From Aphelocoma coerulescens (Eukaryota; Chordata; Aves; Passeriformes; Corvidae), in contig NC_091023.1 of the NCBI RefSeq assembly GCF_041296385.1, positions 20,984,924 through 21,048,923 of the forward strand: a stretch of 64,000 nt of DNA, given 5' to 3'. Of the stretch, positions 13,432 through 28,067 are shown in pieces. The notes beneath the pieces are model-generated. The model did no database searches and was not told the origin of the DNA. It was given only the letters and a program-made list of their open reading frames with translations. A program made the translations under genes and the position numbers. How positions within the stretch are numbered: position 1 is the first letter of the stretch; every line of letters begins with the position of its first letter.

Positions 13432-16400
13432 CTGAAAGAGAACAATGGAGAGAATGGTAAACTTCTTACTCAAAACCAATCCATCAGATTCCATCAAGAA
13501 ACCCTGCAAGTATCAGCCACAGCTTACAGATGATACATATTGTGCACAGTAAAGTTGACCCGTGACAGAGCAAGAGGCAAATGCATATTTATTATGCCTT
13601 TGTAAACTGAACCTATTCACTGAACTGCATATACTTACATTGGAGTAGTCACTAAATCCATCAAAGAAATCTCACATTCCTCTTTGACCATTCAAGATTT
13701 TATTCAAAAGCATGAGCCTGGACCTATCACACCCCTCATGAAGGATTTTGTGTCTCAGATGGATTCCATTTATTCCCCTCTAAAAAAAGTTTGGTTATTG
13801 CTGTGAACCCTCAGCACAGGTTTGGTTTTGTTTTTGTTTTTCCTGTCTTCTCATGTTATTTATTTCACACTTCAGAAGTGAAATTCCAGCTGCATTGAAG
13901 TCAATGGTAAAACTCTCCTTGCCTTCAGCAGAGACTTTACTTCATCAATAACCCTTTGTGGGATCAGAACAAGAGTAACCTATCTTTAATGTCCCATACT
14001 GAAGGAAGAAAACAAGCAGCACACACAGCTAAACCCTTGTGAAGCAAAATCTGTGCTTCTATTAATACCTGCAAAAATTTGTAATGGTTTGTAGAAAAAC
14101 AGATGCAAGAGTATTGTGTGATCCCTTGGAAATGTTACTTGTATGAGGTGTGGAAGGCTCAGGATTCAAAGCTAGTCAGTGATTTTAATGAGACTCTTTG
14201 AAGCAGACTATAAATGCTATCCAAAACCAGGTGTAATCATTATACTAATTAGAAGAGCACATAAATATCATAAATCTCCACCCAGGAGCTCCTTTGACTG
14301 TAAACATAAGCGAGTGATATTTGACACAGGAAAGCAAGAGTGATTTGGTGCAGGACCTTATCCTTAAATACAGGACAGGTATTCAGGGGAGGGGAGAAGC
14401 TGTTTCATGGAGAATCCAGAAAGAATCAGGACAACTCTTTGTTAGTAACCTAATGGCACCACAGAATATGCCAAATGGCAACTCCAAATTAGTAATAAAA
14501 CTGCCAAGTTTATTTACATGAGACAGACGAACACCGAAGTGTATCTTACCATTCTCTCAATCACCTAATTGCCAGTCTGCCTGGGTTTGGAAAGGTAACA
14601 AAGTAGCCCAATAAATGACACCACAGAACACCTACAATCTTCTGCCATGTTTTTCAGTTTAAAAAAATGTTTTGAATGAGAAACAATGCTTTTCAAAGAT
14701 ATGAAATAACTCCTGTCCTCATAAGGAAATTTTTCAGTGTATGTTTCTGCCCCCCAATATTGGGTATACATCCAAACCCAGCAGTCTGCAGAAGGAATGG
14801 TAAGTTTTTCGTCCCCTGGCAGCAATACATCCAGATAATTCAAGGGGTCTGCAATGCAATACGTTGGAGTTCTAAACAGAGGAGGAAAAGGGTTTGAATC
14901 CAACACTGCAGCAGAAACAGTTTAAACAATAGGTCTTCACTGACACAGACCACTTTAGCCTGAAGCAGGTTAGGAGTGCATGCAAGAACAGCTGAGTGGG
15001 GACAGAAACCTGCATCAAGAGTGCAGAAACAGGCAGATGTGGCAATAACTTCCTCAGCCTGCACTGCAGCAGCCACTGGACAATTCCCTGCTTCCTTAGC
15101 TCTGAGCTGATGCTACTGTTCCCTAGCTATGGTGGAGCTCATACTCAAAGGTGACTCAAGTTATCTCATGGACTGTCCCAAAGCAGTCTCTGTGATACAG
15201 TAAATGAAAACTGTGTATGTTGAGACCCAGATAAATTCTTGGTTGGTTGCTTTTTAAGGATAGGCACAGATATGGGAAACACTGCATTTTTCAAAGCAGG
15301 GATTGATTTTGCTCCCTCAGTTCAGGGACTCCTGCTGAGATCAGTGCAAGCAGAACCAGGCTTTTGAAGAGCTCTCCTCTATAGTTCCTGTAGTTCACAG
15401 GGAGGAAGAAGCCTGCTCACAGCCCCTCAAACACCTCCAACAGCAAGGACAGTGCTAGAGATAATCACATTTCTTTCTACCCTCAGGAGAGATCTGGTTG
15501 CTGGTGGCTGGGCGAGTTTGACTGAGCTGGAATTCTACTCCAAACACCTACAATGCTGGTGCCCTGGACTGTGTTAGGATCCCTTTATTCCTTTATGTCA
15601 ACTTATAACAATATCATAAGACAGCAACCATCAGCAGAGCAACACTAACTCAGAAACTGCCACTAGCTGCCAGAAACTAGGCTCTAAAGACAGGATGGCC
15701 TGAACATAGGAACATTTGGGGACTGCTGAGCAATGTTTGTGGTGAATAGGAACAGATCTCATGTCCTGTCTTCAAATGTGCTCTAAACAAGGCACACAAG
15801 CTAAAAAGATGGTTTAACCTGACATATAAGGGTGTTAGTACAGTTTAAATCTACTTCTGTGATTTTGGAATCGGTGTTGATTCCACAGTAAATCCACAGG
15901 CAGGGGATCCTAGTGAAAAGAAGTATTCCTAGTCCACCCCACCTGAATGCAGGGCAAATTAGTGTCTGATGAGAAAAGCTGAGCTGTTTGATGAATGAAA
16001 GAGACGAGCAGTCTACTGTCATAATTTTAAAATAATATCTTGACTTCTAAAATAGTAATATGACTTCAGAATAGCTGATTACATAGTATAACAGAACCTA
16101 ATTTTTATTTTTATGTATGCAAACAACAGTAAGTAACATAATACAGCACCCCTTTTTTTCAAATTTTCTGCTAGGAGCTCTCACTGGGATCTTGTATTTT
16201 TCCAATTACTTATCTTTGCTTGGCAAGCCATGCCACCCCTTTGTCACATAAAATTATTTCTCTCTTTATGCATGTTCATGAGAGTCAATTTATACAAGTT
16301 TACTTCTTATCTCGGTTGAAGGTCCATCAAATGAAAAAAATGGTCAGTTCAGTTTATTACTTCCAAGCCTTTACAAGTCAGGAAAGTGTTTTCATTAAAG

Positions 16401-18833
16401 ATTACACATGGACTGCAAAATAAAACCCAGCCATTTCATTGACACAAGGTATCACCGTGTGCCCACAACATGCAGAATGATAGCAAGAAACTTTAATTTA
16501 CACTGTGAAATTCAATTACTTAAACATTCCTTAACACAAATTGGTTTTGTAGCCTACACCTCTAAAACAATTCCAGCCTCTGACCTAATTGCTTAAGTAT
16601 CTACCTTCATCTTTAACTATTTTGATCTTATAAATATAATTCACAGAGTCAGCCTGACCCCTACAAAACAAAAAGACACTCCTAAACAGAAAACTGCAAT
16701 ACATTATTGATGAGACTAATGAAATTACAACACACATCATTCATCTTAATGGGCTTGTTTCTATGACACATCCCAGTGACCTGAAAAGTGTAGCACTCAA
16801 GTAGGAAACCCAATTAATAACTTCAGGCAGTACCACTGAAAGATATAAAAGGGCTACAAACAAAACAGCCTTAGCAAAGTAAAGAAACTATAAACAGAGC
16901 CTCTTCTATAATTTTTATAAGGCCTTGGCAGGCCTAGGAACATAAGCATTACTGATCAAAATAATGCCATTAAATGCTGTTCTACATAACCACAAATAAG
17001 GAGGTACTGTCACACCCACCAGAAGGAATTTGACAAATTCTTCAATGACAGATCACACTAAAAATATATTGACTTTAATACAACTTCAATATTAGAGCAA
17101 CTGGACAGTACAAGATGAAACTAGATTACCACATTATTCTTGTCACAAAAACCGATTTTTTAGCTTACAAGAAAATTTTGTCTGTAGGTAATGTACAACA
17201 CAAGATGAATTATTCAGGCACTTACAAACAAACTCCTATCTAAGAGCCCATGTTAGAGATTTTGAAAAGTAACTATTCAATCATTAGGACATGATTATAA
17301 GTCTACTGTCCCACATGAAATGACTGCAGGTTTTCTCTGTGGAATCACAGTAGAATTGTTTAGAGATAAATGCTATGGGCAGCCTCTGTCTATTCCAGTT
17401 ATAACACAATGTGCATCCTCACTTCACCATCCTCACAAACTCAATTTTATAATTTCCCAAATTGTTTTTTCTTGTATTCTCCAAGAAAAAAAAAATAAAA
17501 AAAGCACACCAGAACAAGGATTCTCTGAATTTCCCTTTCTCCTGATACTGTTCAATTCTGAATGCACTTTTCTTACATTTAGGAGTCTGTTTTCATTTGT
17601 GTTTGTAAGACATAAAATATTATTACCATGGTAAATAAGTGAATTCACTCTATTAACAATATTTACATGTTGGGACTTCCAGTTCCACATGGTGGTTATT
17701 TATTGTAGGACATAAAAATATCAAAAATTCTTCTTCTCTGGGAACAGCACAGGTTGATTTATACTGGTTTATTTACACAAGATGCACCTCAGAAATTTAA
17801 TGGTGAACATATAGAAAGTTTTCCTTCTTCCTCTGGGTCCCTTATCCTTTTGATCTCCAATGGCTCTTCTCCTTTCCCCTCTTCTTATTTTTTAAACCTT
17901 TTTGACACCCACATGCAGTTTTATTATCTTACCTATTTTATTTCACACCACTATTGTGGCAGAAGGTTTATAATTATAAAATTACAGCTGCTGGCCATGT
18001 AAGATTAACTTTTATCAGGAGAAAATATATGCCCTAGTGAACTGTCATTACATGTCCTTAAAGCTGATCCAGAAGAAACTCATTTTTTTTCCTACAATGC
18101 TTATTCCCTGCTGGACCGAACGCTGGAAGTCAGAGGCTGTGGGGCCATAGGATGGAACAACTCACACATGGCCAGGGAAGATGGGGATGTGGCAGCCAGT
18201 CATTCAGGGCAACTCAGCTGTAAATGTCACCATTCCTTCACTGCCCTAAGTCCCCACAAACCCAGCACATCATTTTTAAGGATCCTCTATTTGTAATATG
18301 CTGGTCCTAACTTTTGTTTCCTGCACATCCTCTCATTTTTTAAAGAGCCATCAGCTGCCTTCCCTTAGTACTCTCATTTACAGGCTGCAAACTGTTCTAC
18401 CAATATATTTTCCAGGAAGTGATATATTTGAAATCTTGTACACTCAGAGGTGAGTGTCTGCCTGAAAGGGACGTATTTGCACGTCATCAGCAGTTGATAA
18501 GCTGCAGGTAATCTTAATATCAAACTGAAATAAAATCTAACCAACTGAAAAGCATTTCAAAGGCATTGTTGTGTGACAGTGCTAAACCAGGTAAACTCAC
18601 TCCCTGCTAGATACAAATTTATCTTGCATAATAAAAGACAGGACACCTCTAATTGAGTTAATTACGGCAAATGCAGGTTGTGGTAAGTCTGCATGAACAG
18701 AATCCTGTTGGGACATGGGACTACAAGGAGGTAATTATTCCAGGTTTGAGTAAATTTCTGAGAGGTCAGTTTTAAATAGGTCTTCTTAAAAAAATTAATC
18801 CTGATTTTGGCAGCTCTTTGAAGTGTCTCAATG

Positions 18834-18852
18834 CTTGGCTTGGCTTGGCTTG
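18834..18852 (+). repeat. CTTGG pentanucleotide repeat, about 4 units
   Basis: CTTGG repeated three full times and then CTTGA within an otherwise unique stretch of the last intron. Confidence 0.85.
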
Positions 18853-19024
18853 ACTGCCTGCCAAATAAACAAGTGGAAAAAGAGAAGCCAAATTGGAAGA
18901 ATAGTGGGTTACAAGATGCATTATCTTTTATTTCCCTACAGTTCTCTTTGATTACAGTCCCCTTTAAAGGTAAGGGATGCACTGTCCTGAAACAAACTAA
19001 TCTCTTACTGAAGGACCACTAAAG

Positions 19025-19041
19025 CCTAACCTAACCCTAAC
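19025..19041 (+). repeat. Short telomere-like run (CCTAAC/CCCTAAC)
   Basis: Two to three units resembling the vertebrate telomeric repeat on the C-rich strand, in CCTAACCTAACCCTAAC. It is far too short to be a true interstitial telomere array. Confidence 0.75.
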
Positions 19042-22000
19042 TTTAGCATAAATTTCAGCTTGATGCACCTTGACAGCTTTAAATCTTTGTGAGGGCCTTG
19101 AGTGCACCAATACCAGATTCCAAAGCACATGTATGAGCATTCAGAATCCTAAAGACAAAGCAAAAGGTCTATTTATTAAAGAATTTAAACCAAGAAAGGT
19201 TGCTTGAGGACTTTTTTTATGACCAAAACTCAACATTCACAGAACACATTCACTTTCATTTCTGTTCTGAAATATGTCAGGAAACTATTCTTTTGACAGT
19301 GAAATAATTTCTGCCAACAGAAAAGATTGACATGAAGTAGAGCTAACAATGCTAAGCTTGACTTTCTGATAATAGGACAGTGTCCTGCAATGGCTGAGAA
19401 AAAAATTAAATACTGAATCTAAGACAACCTGTAGCCAAACTTTTTCACTTTCGTTAAATAAACAGTAATTACTTCATGGCCTAATTTTTGTTGCTTTTGA
19501 TAGCAAACAGTGTCTAGTATAATATATAATAACCATGAACAAATGGGAGCTGGCAACTTGAGGCAAGTAGCAGATCATAATAGGACTGATAGTCTGGAAC
19601 AGCCTCAAATAAGAATAATGGAGCTAAGAAGCCTGACTAGCTTAAAGACTGAGTTTGAGTAAATCAGGCTTCAATAAAATATCTATTGGCCAGTGCTGAA
19701 CATCAACATTACCATGCACTCACAGTTTTCCTCCTGGTGAAAATTTGCTGACTTAGGAGCTGATTTCTTTCTTGTTTTGGAGTAAACAAGATCAGTAGGT
19801 AAGGAGAATCCAATCTACACCTTCAACAGAAGCTGTAGATTACACAGAAGGGGAACAAAAAAATTAAAAATAGGATGCATTAGTTGTTCATAAGCTGCAA
19901 AGCACTATTTATCACTGCTAAAGAGCAGTCCTCTAATTAAGCATTATTTTCTCTAGGGTTTTACAGAAATTAATTAATCAACTTTATGTAGAAATTCCTG
20001 AAGAAGCCACAGAACCCACTATCAGAGTCTTTGCCACAGAGCTTCCAAATCCTCTATGCAGTTGATGAGAGAATGATGTACACCCCATGGAAATGTAAAA
20101 CTTCCTTGAAAATCCAATACATTTTCTGTGGTTCTCTTCTCTGGTTCCTTAGAACAAGGACTTATATCTATACTTAAAAGAGTGACTATGCATTGAACAA
20201 AATTGATATAACAATTTAAACATGTTATTTGCTGGCAGCAATTGGTATGAAGAAATACTCTTTTGTTAAATTTCAAATAATGTAGCTGTTGGTAACAAAT
20301 GTAGGCATGTTGTTCTTTGAATGATTTATGCTACACTTTCTTTTCAAGTGAAAGAAACATGTGCTTGTGTGAATAATTTGGAGGAAACTATCTGTCTTTT
20401 AAGGATGTCTCAGTCTGAAACACATTCAAAGCAGATGTGCTACTATTTTGAAGAACTTGAGGGAAGTGAATTAATAAAATTATTTCCAAATGGCTCACAG
20501 CTGATGTTCTGATGGCTTCATGGAGTTTTTTATTTAGAAATGATGTAAAGCATCCTCTTCCTAAGGAGGAATCCCATTTGTAAACAAAGCAGCATGCAGT
20601 GTCCAGTGCTTAATGCAGGAAACTGGCCTGACCTTGATGTCCAGTTCTGATCCTGACTGGGTTTATCACCCTAAATAACTCCGTGCCATGTGACATGAGA
20701 CAATTACCATAGGTCATTATCATAAGAGTTAACGAGGGGTAAAAGATTATGTCATAATACATAATCCATCCTTAAAGAAATGCCTAAAGTTGCATCATTA
20801 TTACCTTCAATGGCAGGTACACACACAAAATTAACACCTTTTTCAAGTCCCAGGTAAGGTAATTTTTCAGTTAATGATCTCATCAACACATTTCTAAGCT
20901 CTGTTGCCTGGGTAATATTTTAGTGGGGGAATATTGCATATTAACTATTTTCCCAATGAATTCCATTTATTTTTGTCCCATGTTCAGGAAGTGTTCTTGG
21001 CTAATATTTCAACCATACATGAGTGGTTCTTATCTGCCATGATCAAAAAATGTGGAATCATGTATTTCTTGGATCTAAAAAATGTTACCAGTCCTACTGT
21101 TTATAATAAAGATAAAATAATGTATAAAATATTAAATTTCTGTCATGTTCAATAAACGATTCAGAATCTAATACTTTGTACAGCTTCCTGAGATCACAGA
21201 AGATTTTTTTTTTTCTGGAACTAAATATTCTTGTCCTGTTTAGCACCATAAGTGCAGACCCAAGCAAGACCTGCCAGCAAGGGACACAGAGTGGAGCTGC
21301 ATCCTAACCACAAGACTTGCTGGAGGTTGGCATGAGAGCTCTGCACTGAGCTCACAGAACAGCTGTGAAAGGGCTTTTACAGTCAGCAGAACAATTGCTG
21401 TGAGATGGGCTAAAACATCCAATAAGGACACATATTAAAATAAATGTCATTTTACAAAAAAAACCCACTTTTTTTTTTGCATGGCAAATATCATGCATAT
21501 TCATGGAAAGCATAAGGAATTTTATTTCCTGGAAAAAGTGTTGTCTTCAGGACAACTAATGCTGGGTTAAATTGCAATATAATAATATTTACTGGATCAC
21601 AAATATAATGGGACTGATGTATGGTACAGAGAGAACTCTGTGAGTATACAAATCAACCTAATTAAAAAGATGGAAGAAAATTCATGAGTAGTACATAGAG
21701 GAAAAATAAATTAATCTATGTAAAACCAGGTTTCTTTTAATATCAGAGAAGTCAGAAATCTGTTTTCAAGCCATGACATAATCCCTGATTACAGTGGTTT
21801 TCTGCTTTTGCAGGTGTAATGAAAAGATTTTCATGTTCCCTGTTTAAATAAGCTTTAAAGTCTGCTATAATTACAGCTCTGCAGATGGCTAATTCAGTAG
21901 TATTTATGCAGCAAATGCTCTTCAAATAGTAAAAATTTACAAGACAACAAATACAGTCATTAATTCGTGGCCATTACATGTATCAGTGATTCCAAAGGAA

Positions 22001-25000
22001 AAAAACATCTCAATTGCCACTCAGACGGATCAGGTGTTTTGAGTAAGAGTTTCACTCACTTTATTGCATCTCCTCAGTATTAAAAAAGGGCATAATTCAG
22101 CATCATTATCAGTCATGAGAAAAATAGTAACCACAGCAGGAATTTGTAAGAGCATTATCAACCTAGTAAATGCTACTGGTGTGTGCTAGGATAAATGTGC
22201 TGCTCCATACTTACAATCGCATAAACTGCTCAAACACTGTAAAGTTCAAAGGAGTAAGGCAGAAGAAAATGGGAAGGCATTTTGGGTGCAGAAAATACAT
22301 TTGGACAAAGGCCTACCAGAGAGAAGGGAGCTGAACAACAACTGCAGAACTGAGGAACACCAGAGCAGGATTAGAAAGGGAAACAAGCAATGCCACTGTT
22401 CATAACTCCGTTTATAAGCGGTGAAAAAAATAATAGAAGAAAAGAAGTTGCAAATTTTGAAAGATGCAAAATATGGGGGTCAAAAGTCAGGCAGGAAATC
22501 ATCGCTCTGCTGGAAGACAAAAATTCATTTACTCGGATGGAATGGTGAAATCTGAGGTACACGACTCTACAACCAGCACACAATTCTTTCCTTCTCCCCC
22601 AACATAATTCTAGCATTGTATTTACAAATTGCACATGGCAGATAATAGAGACAGAACATTATCTACTGCTGCCAGTGAAACATGAATGATTTCAGTATTT
22701 CCCACACTAAGGATCATCAACACTGGATCAAATCACTCTCTGCTCCACATAATACAACGCAGAACAATAAAAACACTCCATGCATTTGGCTCAGGTCGGT
22801 CAAAAAACATCTCAAATATTACTAAAAAGTAGACAGGAATGTTTTCTACTTGAAGTCATAAATGAATAATTCAAAATGGAGAAACAAATCTCCAGAGTTT
22901 ACACAGTGAGACAGAACTACTGTCTTTGGTAGAAACTCTGGGCTAGGGTTTTGTTTTATTTCGCAGGTGACATTGCACTCCATGTTTACCCACGTTACTG
23001 TTTAAGATTAGCAGGATATTTGCATCTTTAATGCTTGTCCCCTGTAAATCCAATGAGCAGCTTGTTTACTCATGGAGATATAATAAGGTCTTTAATTTTC
23101 CTACTAAACATATCTCCAGAAACTAGACTCTTAGGGCATGTGTATTTTGAAACCTGAGAATCTGCTGCAGTTTACCAGCAAAGCAGAAATAAATCCTGTG
23201 TAGAATCTACACACCAGAAATGTACATAACAAATCTCAATCTGAAAATAAAGTATTTGTTCTGGTGAACAACACACGAGTTGTTGACCAACTTGAGTGGC
23301 ACAAGTTCAGGAGCGATGCAAATTGCCTTTTTTGAATGGTACTAAAAACATCTTTTGATTGTTCCTTCATTTCATTATGGCAAATTCAGGGTGCACTATC
23401 TATCTTTGCTTTCTGCCAGTATTTTGTTCAGTGCATTAAAATGTACCCATTTGTTGAAATTTTTTAGCCCAATGAAGTGTTAATGTCACACTTGGGTATC
23501 TGTGATGAAAAGAAGCAAAAGGAAGGAGTTTAACTGGTACAAATGAGCAATAAAAGCTGCTGGAGGTCTTTGATGAAAACACAGATTGCTTTCAAAATCC
23601 TTACTTTTCACCTAGTTATTACTCACTTCACTCAATTACATCGATTAGACAAAGCACAATCACCCTTGTAACAATTCCATAAATAGTGGTGGCAGGTGCA
23701 TACAGCCTTAATGGACAGGACAAACTTGGCATACTAAGATAAAACTCTTAAAAGAAAGGCTTTACACAAGTTGACTTTGATTTTTTTTATAAAACTGTTA
23801 AAAGAACTGTCAGTCAGGACATAACTGATCCTTAGGCAATGGTCCATTAAGAATAAAACCCACCTAACTGGAGCAGAAATGACAGCCTGAGCCCTTGTAC
23901 GCCTCTTTTCAGCTTTAATTTTAGACTGAAGACACAAACTGTGATTTTAGTGACTCTTTTAGGTTTGGAAATTTTGGGGGAGCACCCCAGGGTATTCAAG
24001 GAAATCCTGCATACTTACTACTGGATCCATCTTGTATCAACAGCATCCATCAAATCTACAAATTAGACCTGGACCTGAAGAAATGTGACACTCTCAGTAA
24101 GACTGGAGATCTTACCACACTCACTGAGTGTGCCATGCCTGATCTCCATGAAGTTTGCTTCATTATCTCCTTTCTTTGCAATACTATTGTACACTGAAAA
24201 GCTCTGCCTTTCAACACAGGGAGAGGATCTCTGTGTGAGTACCTGAGGAGTGCACACACAGACTTGACAGACACATCAGGCTGACAGGTTGTCAGAAGCT
24301 GTGGGGATCAGCAAGTATAAAAAATACAACAAAATACACAAGGAACAGGGAGAACCCTCTTACTGAGCCTAGGCAAACACAAGGTTTGAACTCAGTATTT
24401 ATGAACACCAGGAAGATCCATGCTGTCTTGCTATCCCTGATATTGCTGGTGGCAGTGTTTTGGTTGGTATTTCTGTAGAGGGAAAAACATGCAGAAGCAC
24501 GACAGCAGACATGATCAGTATTTATGGAATCTTCTCATGGCTCAGGTGAGGCTGACCATCTCATGGAGAGGACAATATGCTTGAAATCCTTTTTTCCCCT
24601 GTACAGTGCCTAAAGTAACAGCGCCTCTGTTCTTACATTAACCTTGTACATGCCACTGCTGTGTAACCTATGATTATTATCTCTAGCAGCAAAATGTGAT
24701 CATCAGAAAACACACAGAAATGTTCCACAACAGTGTATCTTGTAAGAGTGGAAAGCAAAAAATGGCTAAAGGTAAGAAACAAACTGATTTCTACTTATTA
24801 ACTCATTAAAATAATGAGAAATTTTAAATTAAAAAAAGAAAATCAATATTATGATTATGTTATAAGAAACAGAGATAAATGAAAAATACCAACAGCAATC
24901 CTATTTTATTCCTACACATTTATTCTGGAAAGAGAAAATCTACCCAGGGTTACCACTGGGATTCAAAGAAATTCTTCAGGTACAATAAAAGTCAGCAATT

Positions 25001-25128
25001 TTCTCCTAACCCCAAATCAAGTCCCAGGGTAACTTTTGCAAAGCAGGACATTCCTCAACCTATTATTTTCCATTCTGCCTAAATTTCTGGATAAGACTAA
25101 AATACCCTGATGAAAGCTGTACTTGTTC

Positions 25129-25149
25129 ATTTCCAGCTCAGCTGGAAAT
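25129..25149. other. 21-bp palindrome (10-bp arms, 1-nt centre)
   Basis: ATTTCCAGCT, C, AGCTGGAAAT forms a perfect palindrome with a single central base. The arms are mixed in base composition rather than simple AT. The TTCC...GGAA outer halves resemble a paired ETS or STAT half-site geometry, but the spacing is wide and no binding is implied. Confidence 0.6.
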
Positions 25150-26130
25150 AGAGATCATGGGGAACATGTGCTGTTGTCAAATTTGCAGTTCAATGTCAGG
25201 AAGTTCAGTTAAGAGGGATGAGCATCTAAACTACAGCATTTACTGACACTATTGAACAACCTGCCAATGTCAATCATGATTACTTAAATTTAATAATTGG
25301 ATGAGGATATTTGATTAAAAAAAATTAGCAATTTGAATTCTATCAGTAAGTTTGATTAATATTACTTCTCATTATAGATGCATAATGCATCAATTATGCC
25401 CAAATATTGCCCTAGGAAATTGACTGGAATTAGGCATTTATTTTTTTACAGTACATATATATAGTAAGAGACTGTAGCTATGGGAATGTGTGTGCAAACC
25501 ATAGAAAAAGTATATATAGAAGATATATCAGTTCCCCTGTAGTGGAGAAGCACAAGCAGAATGCAACCCCCCTGTAATAAAGAAAAAAATCCACCTTTCT
25601 TTTTAATTCAAGTTCTAGGAGAGAAAACATAGTACAGATCCAGAGAGCTGTGAATTAGGGCAAACACAAGGCTAAAAATGATGCCTAAAACTTCAGCAAA
25701 TTTGTCAAGTGCTTTGATTGAGGTTGAGAATATGAGTCCAAATGGGTATACAGGAAGCAATCATTTTTTCATGAAGAATATGTCCTTTACCGTGCACACA
25801 AATTCTTCCTTCAGAAGGCTGTAAATTACAGTATTTATGGAATCTTAATGATCTAAACACAGTTGGAGCCTGAAGGTCAAGGCTGCAAACTGCATCCTAA
25901 ATTTCTGTTTACAGATGAAGCACAGTATTTATTGCTGTACTGCTTGTGCTGCTATAGTTAAAGGGCTGCCAGCATTTCCATTATAAACCACTATTTCAGG
26001 GCTTTATAACTTGCCTATCAATCTTCTGACTGGGATGAAACATGGCATACAAGGTCCTGGCTGTGAGACGGGTTTTTTTGTTTGTTTTCTTTACCAAATG
26101 ACAAAAAGAATAAGCTTTAAGTTTTACAAG

Positions 26131-26145
26131 AAAAAAAAAAAAAAA
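26131..26145 (+). repeat. Poly(A) run, A15
   Basis: Fifteen consecutive A's in the last NAALADL2 intron. It accounts for the lysine or phenylalanine runs in the open frames that cross it on both strands. Confidence 0.97.
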
Positions 26146-27370
26146 GTGTATCAGTTTTTTCAAGTATTTCCAGTGTTCTTGGGAAACAATTATAGCTTCA
26201 GAATACAAAACATAACTTCATCAACTAATAGAAGGACTTTCAATCCCTAAAAAAATGAAAAATAATCTAAACAAGACTTACGGTTAGATGCTTTTTATTT
26301 TTTAATTAAGCAACCGTACTTCAGATTTTAAATGGCAGCAAAGGACATCAGAAATCTAACAGTGTCCTTGACTCTGTTTATCTGTGTAGATTTACCATTA
26401 AAGGTAACAATTACACACCTTGGCACAGTACAAAGGGTGTATTCTTTTTAAATGGCATCTAAATGATGATGCACAAGGTGTCCTTTACTGCTGTATATTC
26501 CTGATGATGTCAGGTAAAATTATTCAGAATAAAGTCAAAGCCAATGTTTTCTCCCAGACTTAGAAATCTTGTACTGTTAAATCTTGTATCAAATTTAATT
26601 GAATTGGAGGGCAACAAGTACAACATTTTCACTTCCACAGTGTCTGCTTTGCCAGTGTGACAGTACTTTTGCTCTCTACCAGAGTCCTGCAGAGAGCAGG
26701 TGAAAAATTTCTTACATTATGTCTGCATATCTAGGACTTACATTTTGGTAAATAACAAACTTAATTATGCAAGCACTGCAAGAATTTGAATATTAGAAGA
26801 TGTGAAAACCCCTCTTATTGGAATCCTAAGTTTTGACATAATTTATTTTTACAAATAAAGAGCTGGGCCAGATTCAACAATGTTGAATGTTGCTGTTGCA
26901 ATGCAACACACATATATTACATTATTATTAAACATTATTATTAAATTATGGCTCCTTTGCAACACCATACCAGTTCAGACAAGACAGACAGCACTGCTAA
27001 ACCTGGAATATTAGACTTTATCTAATCCCATTTTGGCTTATATCTTTATGTTATAAATCCAGTCACAGCAGGAAGTAAGTAAATTAGCCCCTCCCCAAAT
27101 GTAATTATTCTATTTTTTTTATTACAGCTGTAGGGCTTTTATTCACTGACACTGTTGAATTCCCAGTAACTACCTTTGGTTTTTTTACCTTTGCTTTTGT
27201 TAAAAGATGACTGCATTTGTTTTATACCATTGCTAATGACTGGAAGAATCTCTTCCTCCTGTTGCTGGAGCTTTCTCCTTTGCTTTCCCACCTCCACCAC
27301 GTCTGTTTTATGTCCACTTTACACCATCATTTGCATGAGACACTGGATAATCTTTCCCATTTGATTTCCC

Positions 27371-27396
27371 ATTTTGATTTCAACCAAAATCAAAAT
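27371..27396. other. Perfect 10-bp inverted repeat, 6-nt loop
   Basis: ATTTTGATTT at 27371-27380 and AAATCAAAAT at 27387-27396 are exact reverse complements around CAACCA. It lies in the NAALADL2 last intron. Function is unknown, and AT-rich DNA yields such hairpins by chance. Confidence 0.6.
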
Positions 27397-28067
27397 ACTG
27401 TTTTGTTACTTTAGTTGGTTCTGGCGAGAGATAGAGACCTGCAGACTTCTTTCTCAGAAACGAAAAGATGGGATGACTACGACATCTTAAAACCAACCTG
27501 GGTAGTGCAGCTGAACACATATCAGAGAAGAATTCCAAGCAGAAACAAGATGTTATGAACAGTGACTGACTCAGGCCTCCTCATTAACTGAACTGTACTG
27601 CTCTTAACTTGCTGAAATGCATCCAAGAATGCTGCTATATAATTAAATATGGTAAATAATGCTACGGAGTATCTTGTACAATTCTGAATCGTCAATGAAC
27701 TGTACAAAGTTTTAAATAAAATATAGGTGGAGCTTGCCAAGCAGTATTAGACTTCAAAATATTTTCTTCTTCTGAAAGCTTCCTGTACCATCTGACACAT
27801 GTTTCTGCCACGCTGCCTGGGCTGCCATCACACCATACGTCTTGTTAGCAGCAATGTCATGACAGAAATGCTACAGTGCTGCATTCTAATGACCCCTTGC
27901 ATTGTAATGAATTAATGTTTTCTGCAGAAAGGATATGATGGGAAAAAAATAGCTTTATTCTTGGGTACTTGCTGAGGTTTTCTTTTTAAAGACAGTTCTG
28001 CAAACCAAGCAGTGTTGAATACCATTTTAGCTCAACTACAGAACGTGAGGAACACTGGGCACTGTAC

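Larger units (their letters stand above)
13432..28067 (-). other. NAALADL2: NAALADL2 last intron (14,636 nt)
   Basis: Bounded by GT at 28067-28066 and AG at 13433-13432 on the minus strand. Open frames inside it are short, overlap each other in several frames and resemble no family. The notable contents are small: a telomere-like CCTAAC/CCCTAAC run at 19025-19041, a CTTGG pentamer repeat near 18834-18852, an A15 run at 26131-26145 and several palindromes (25129-25149, 26894-26908, 27371-27396). I recognise no transposable element in most of it. Confidence 0.85.

Noticed and set aside
19025..19041. Interstitial telomere or chromosome-fusion scar
   Set aside because: Only two to three imperfect units, expected by chance over tens of kilobases.
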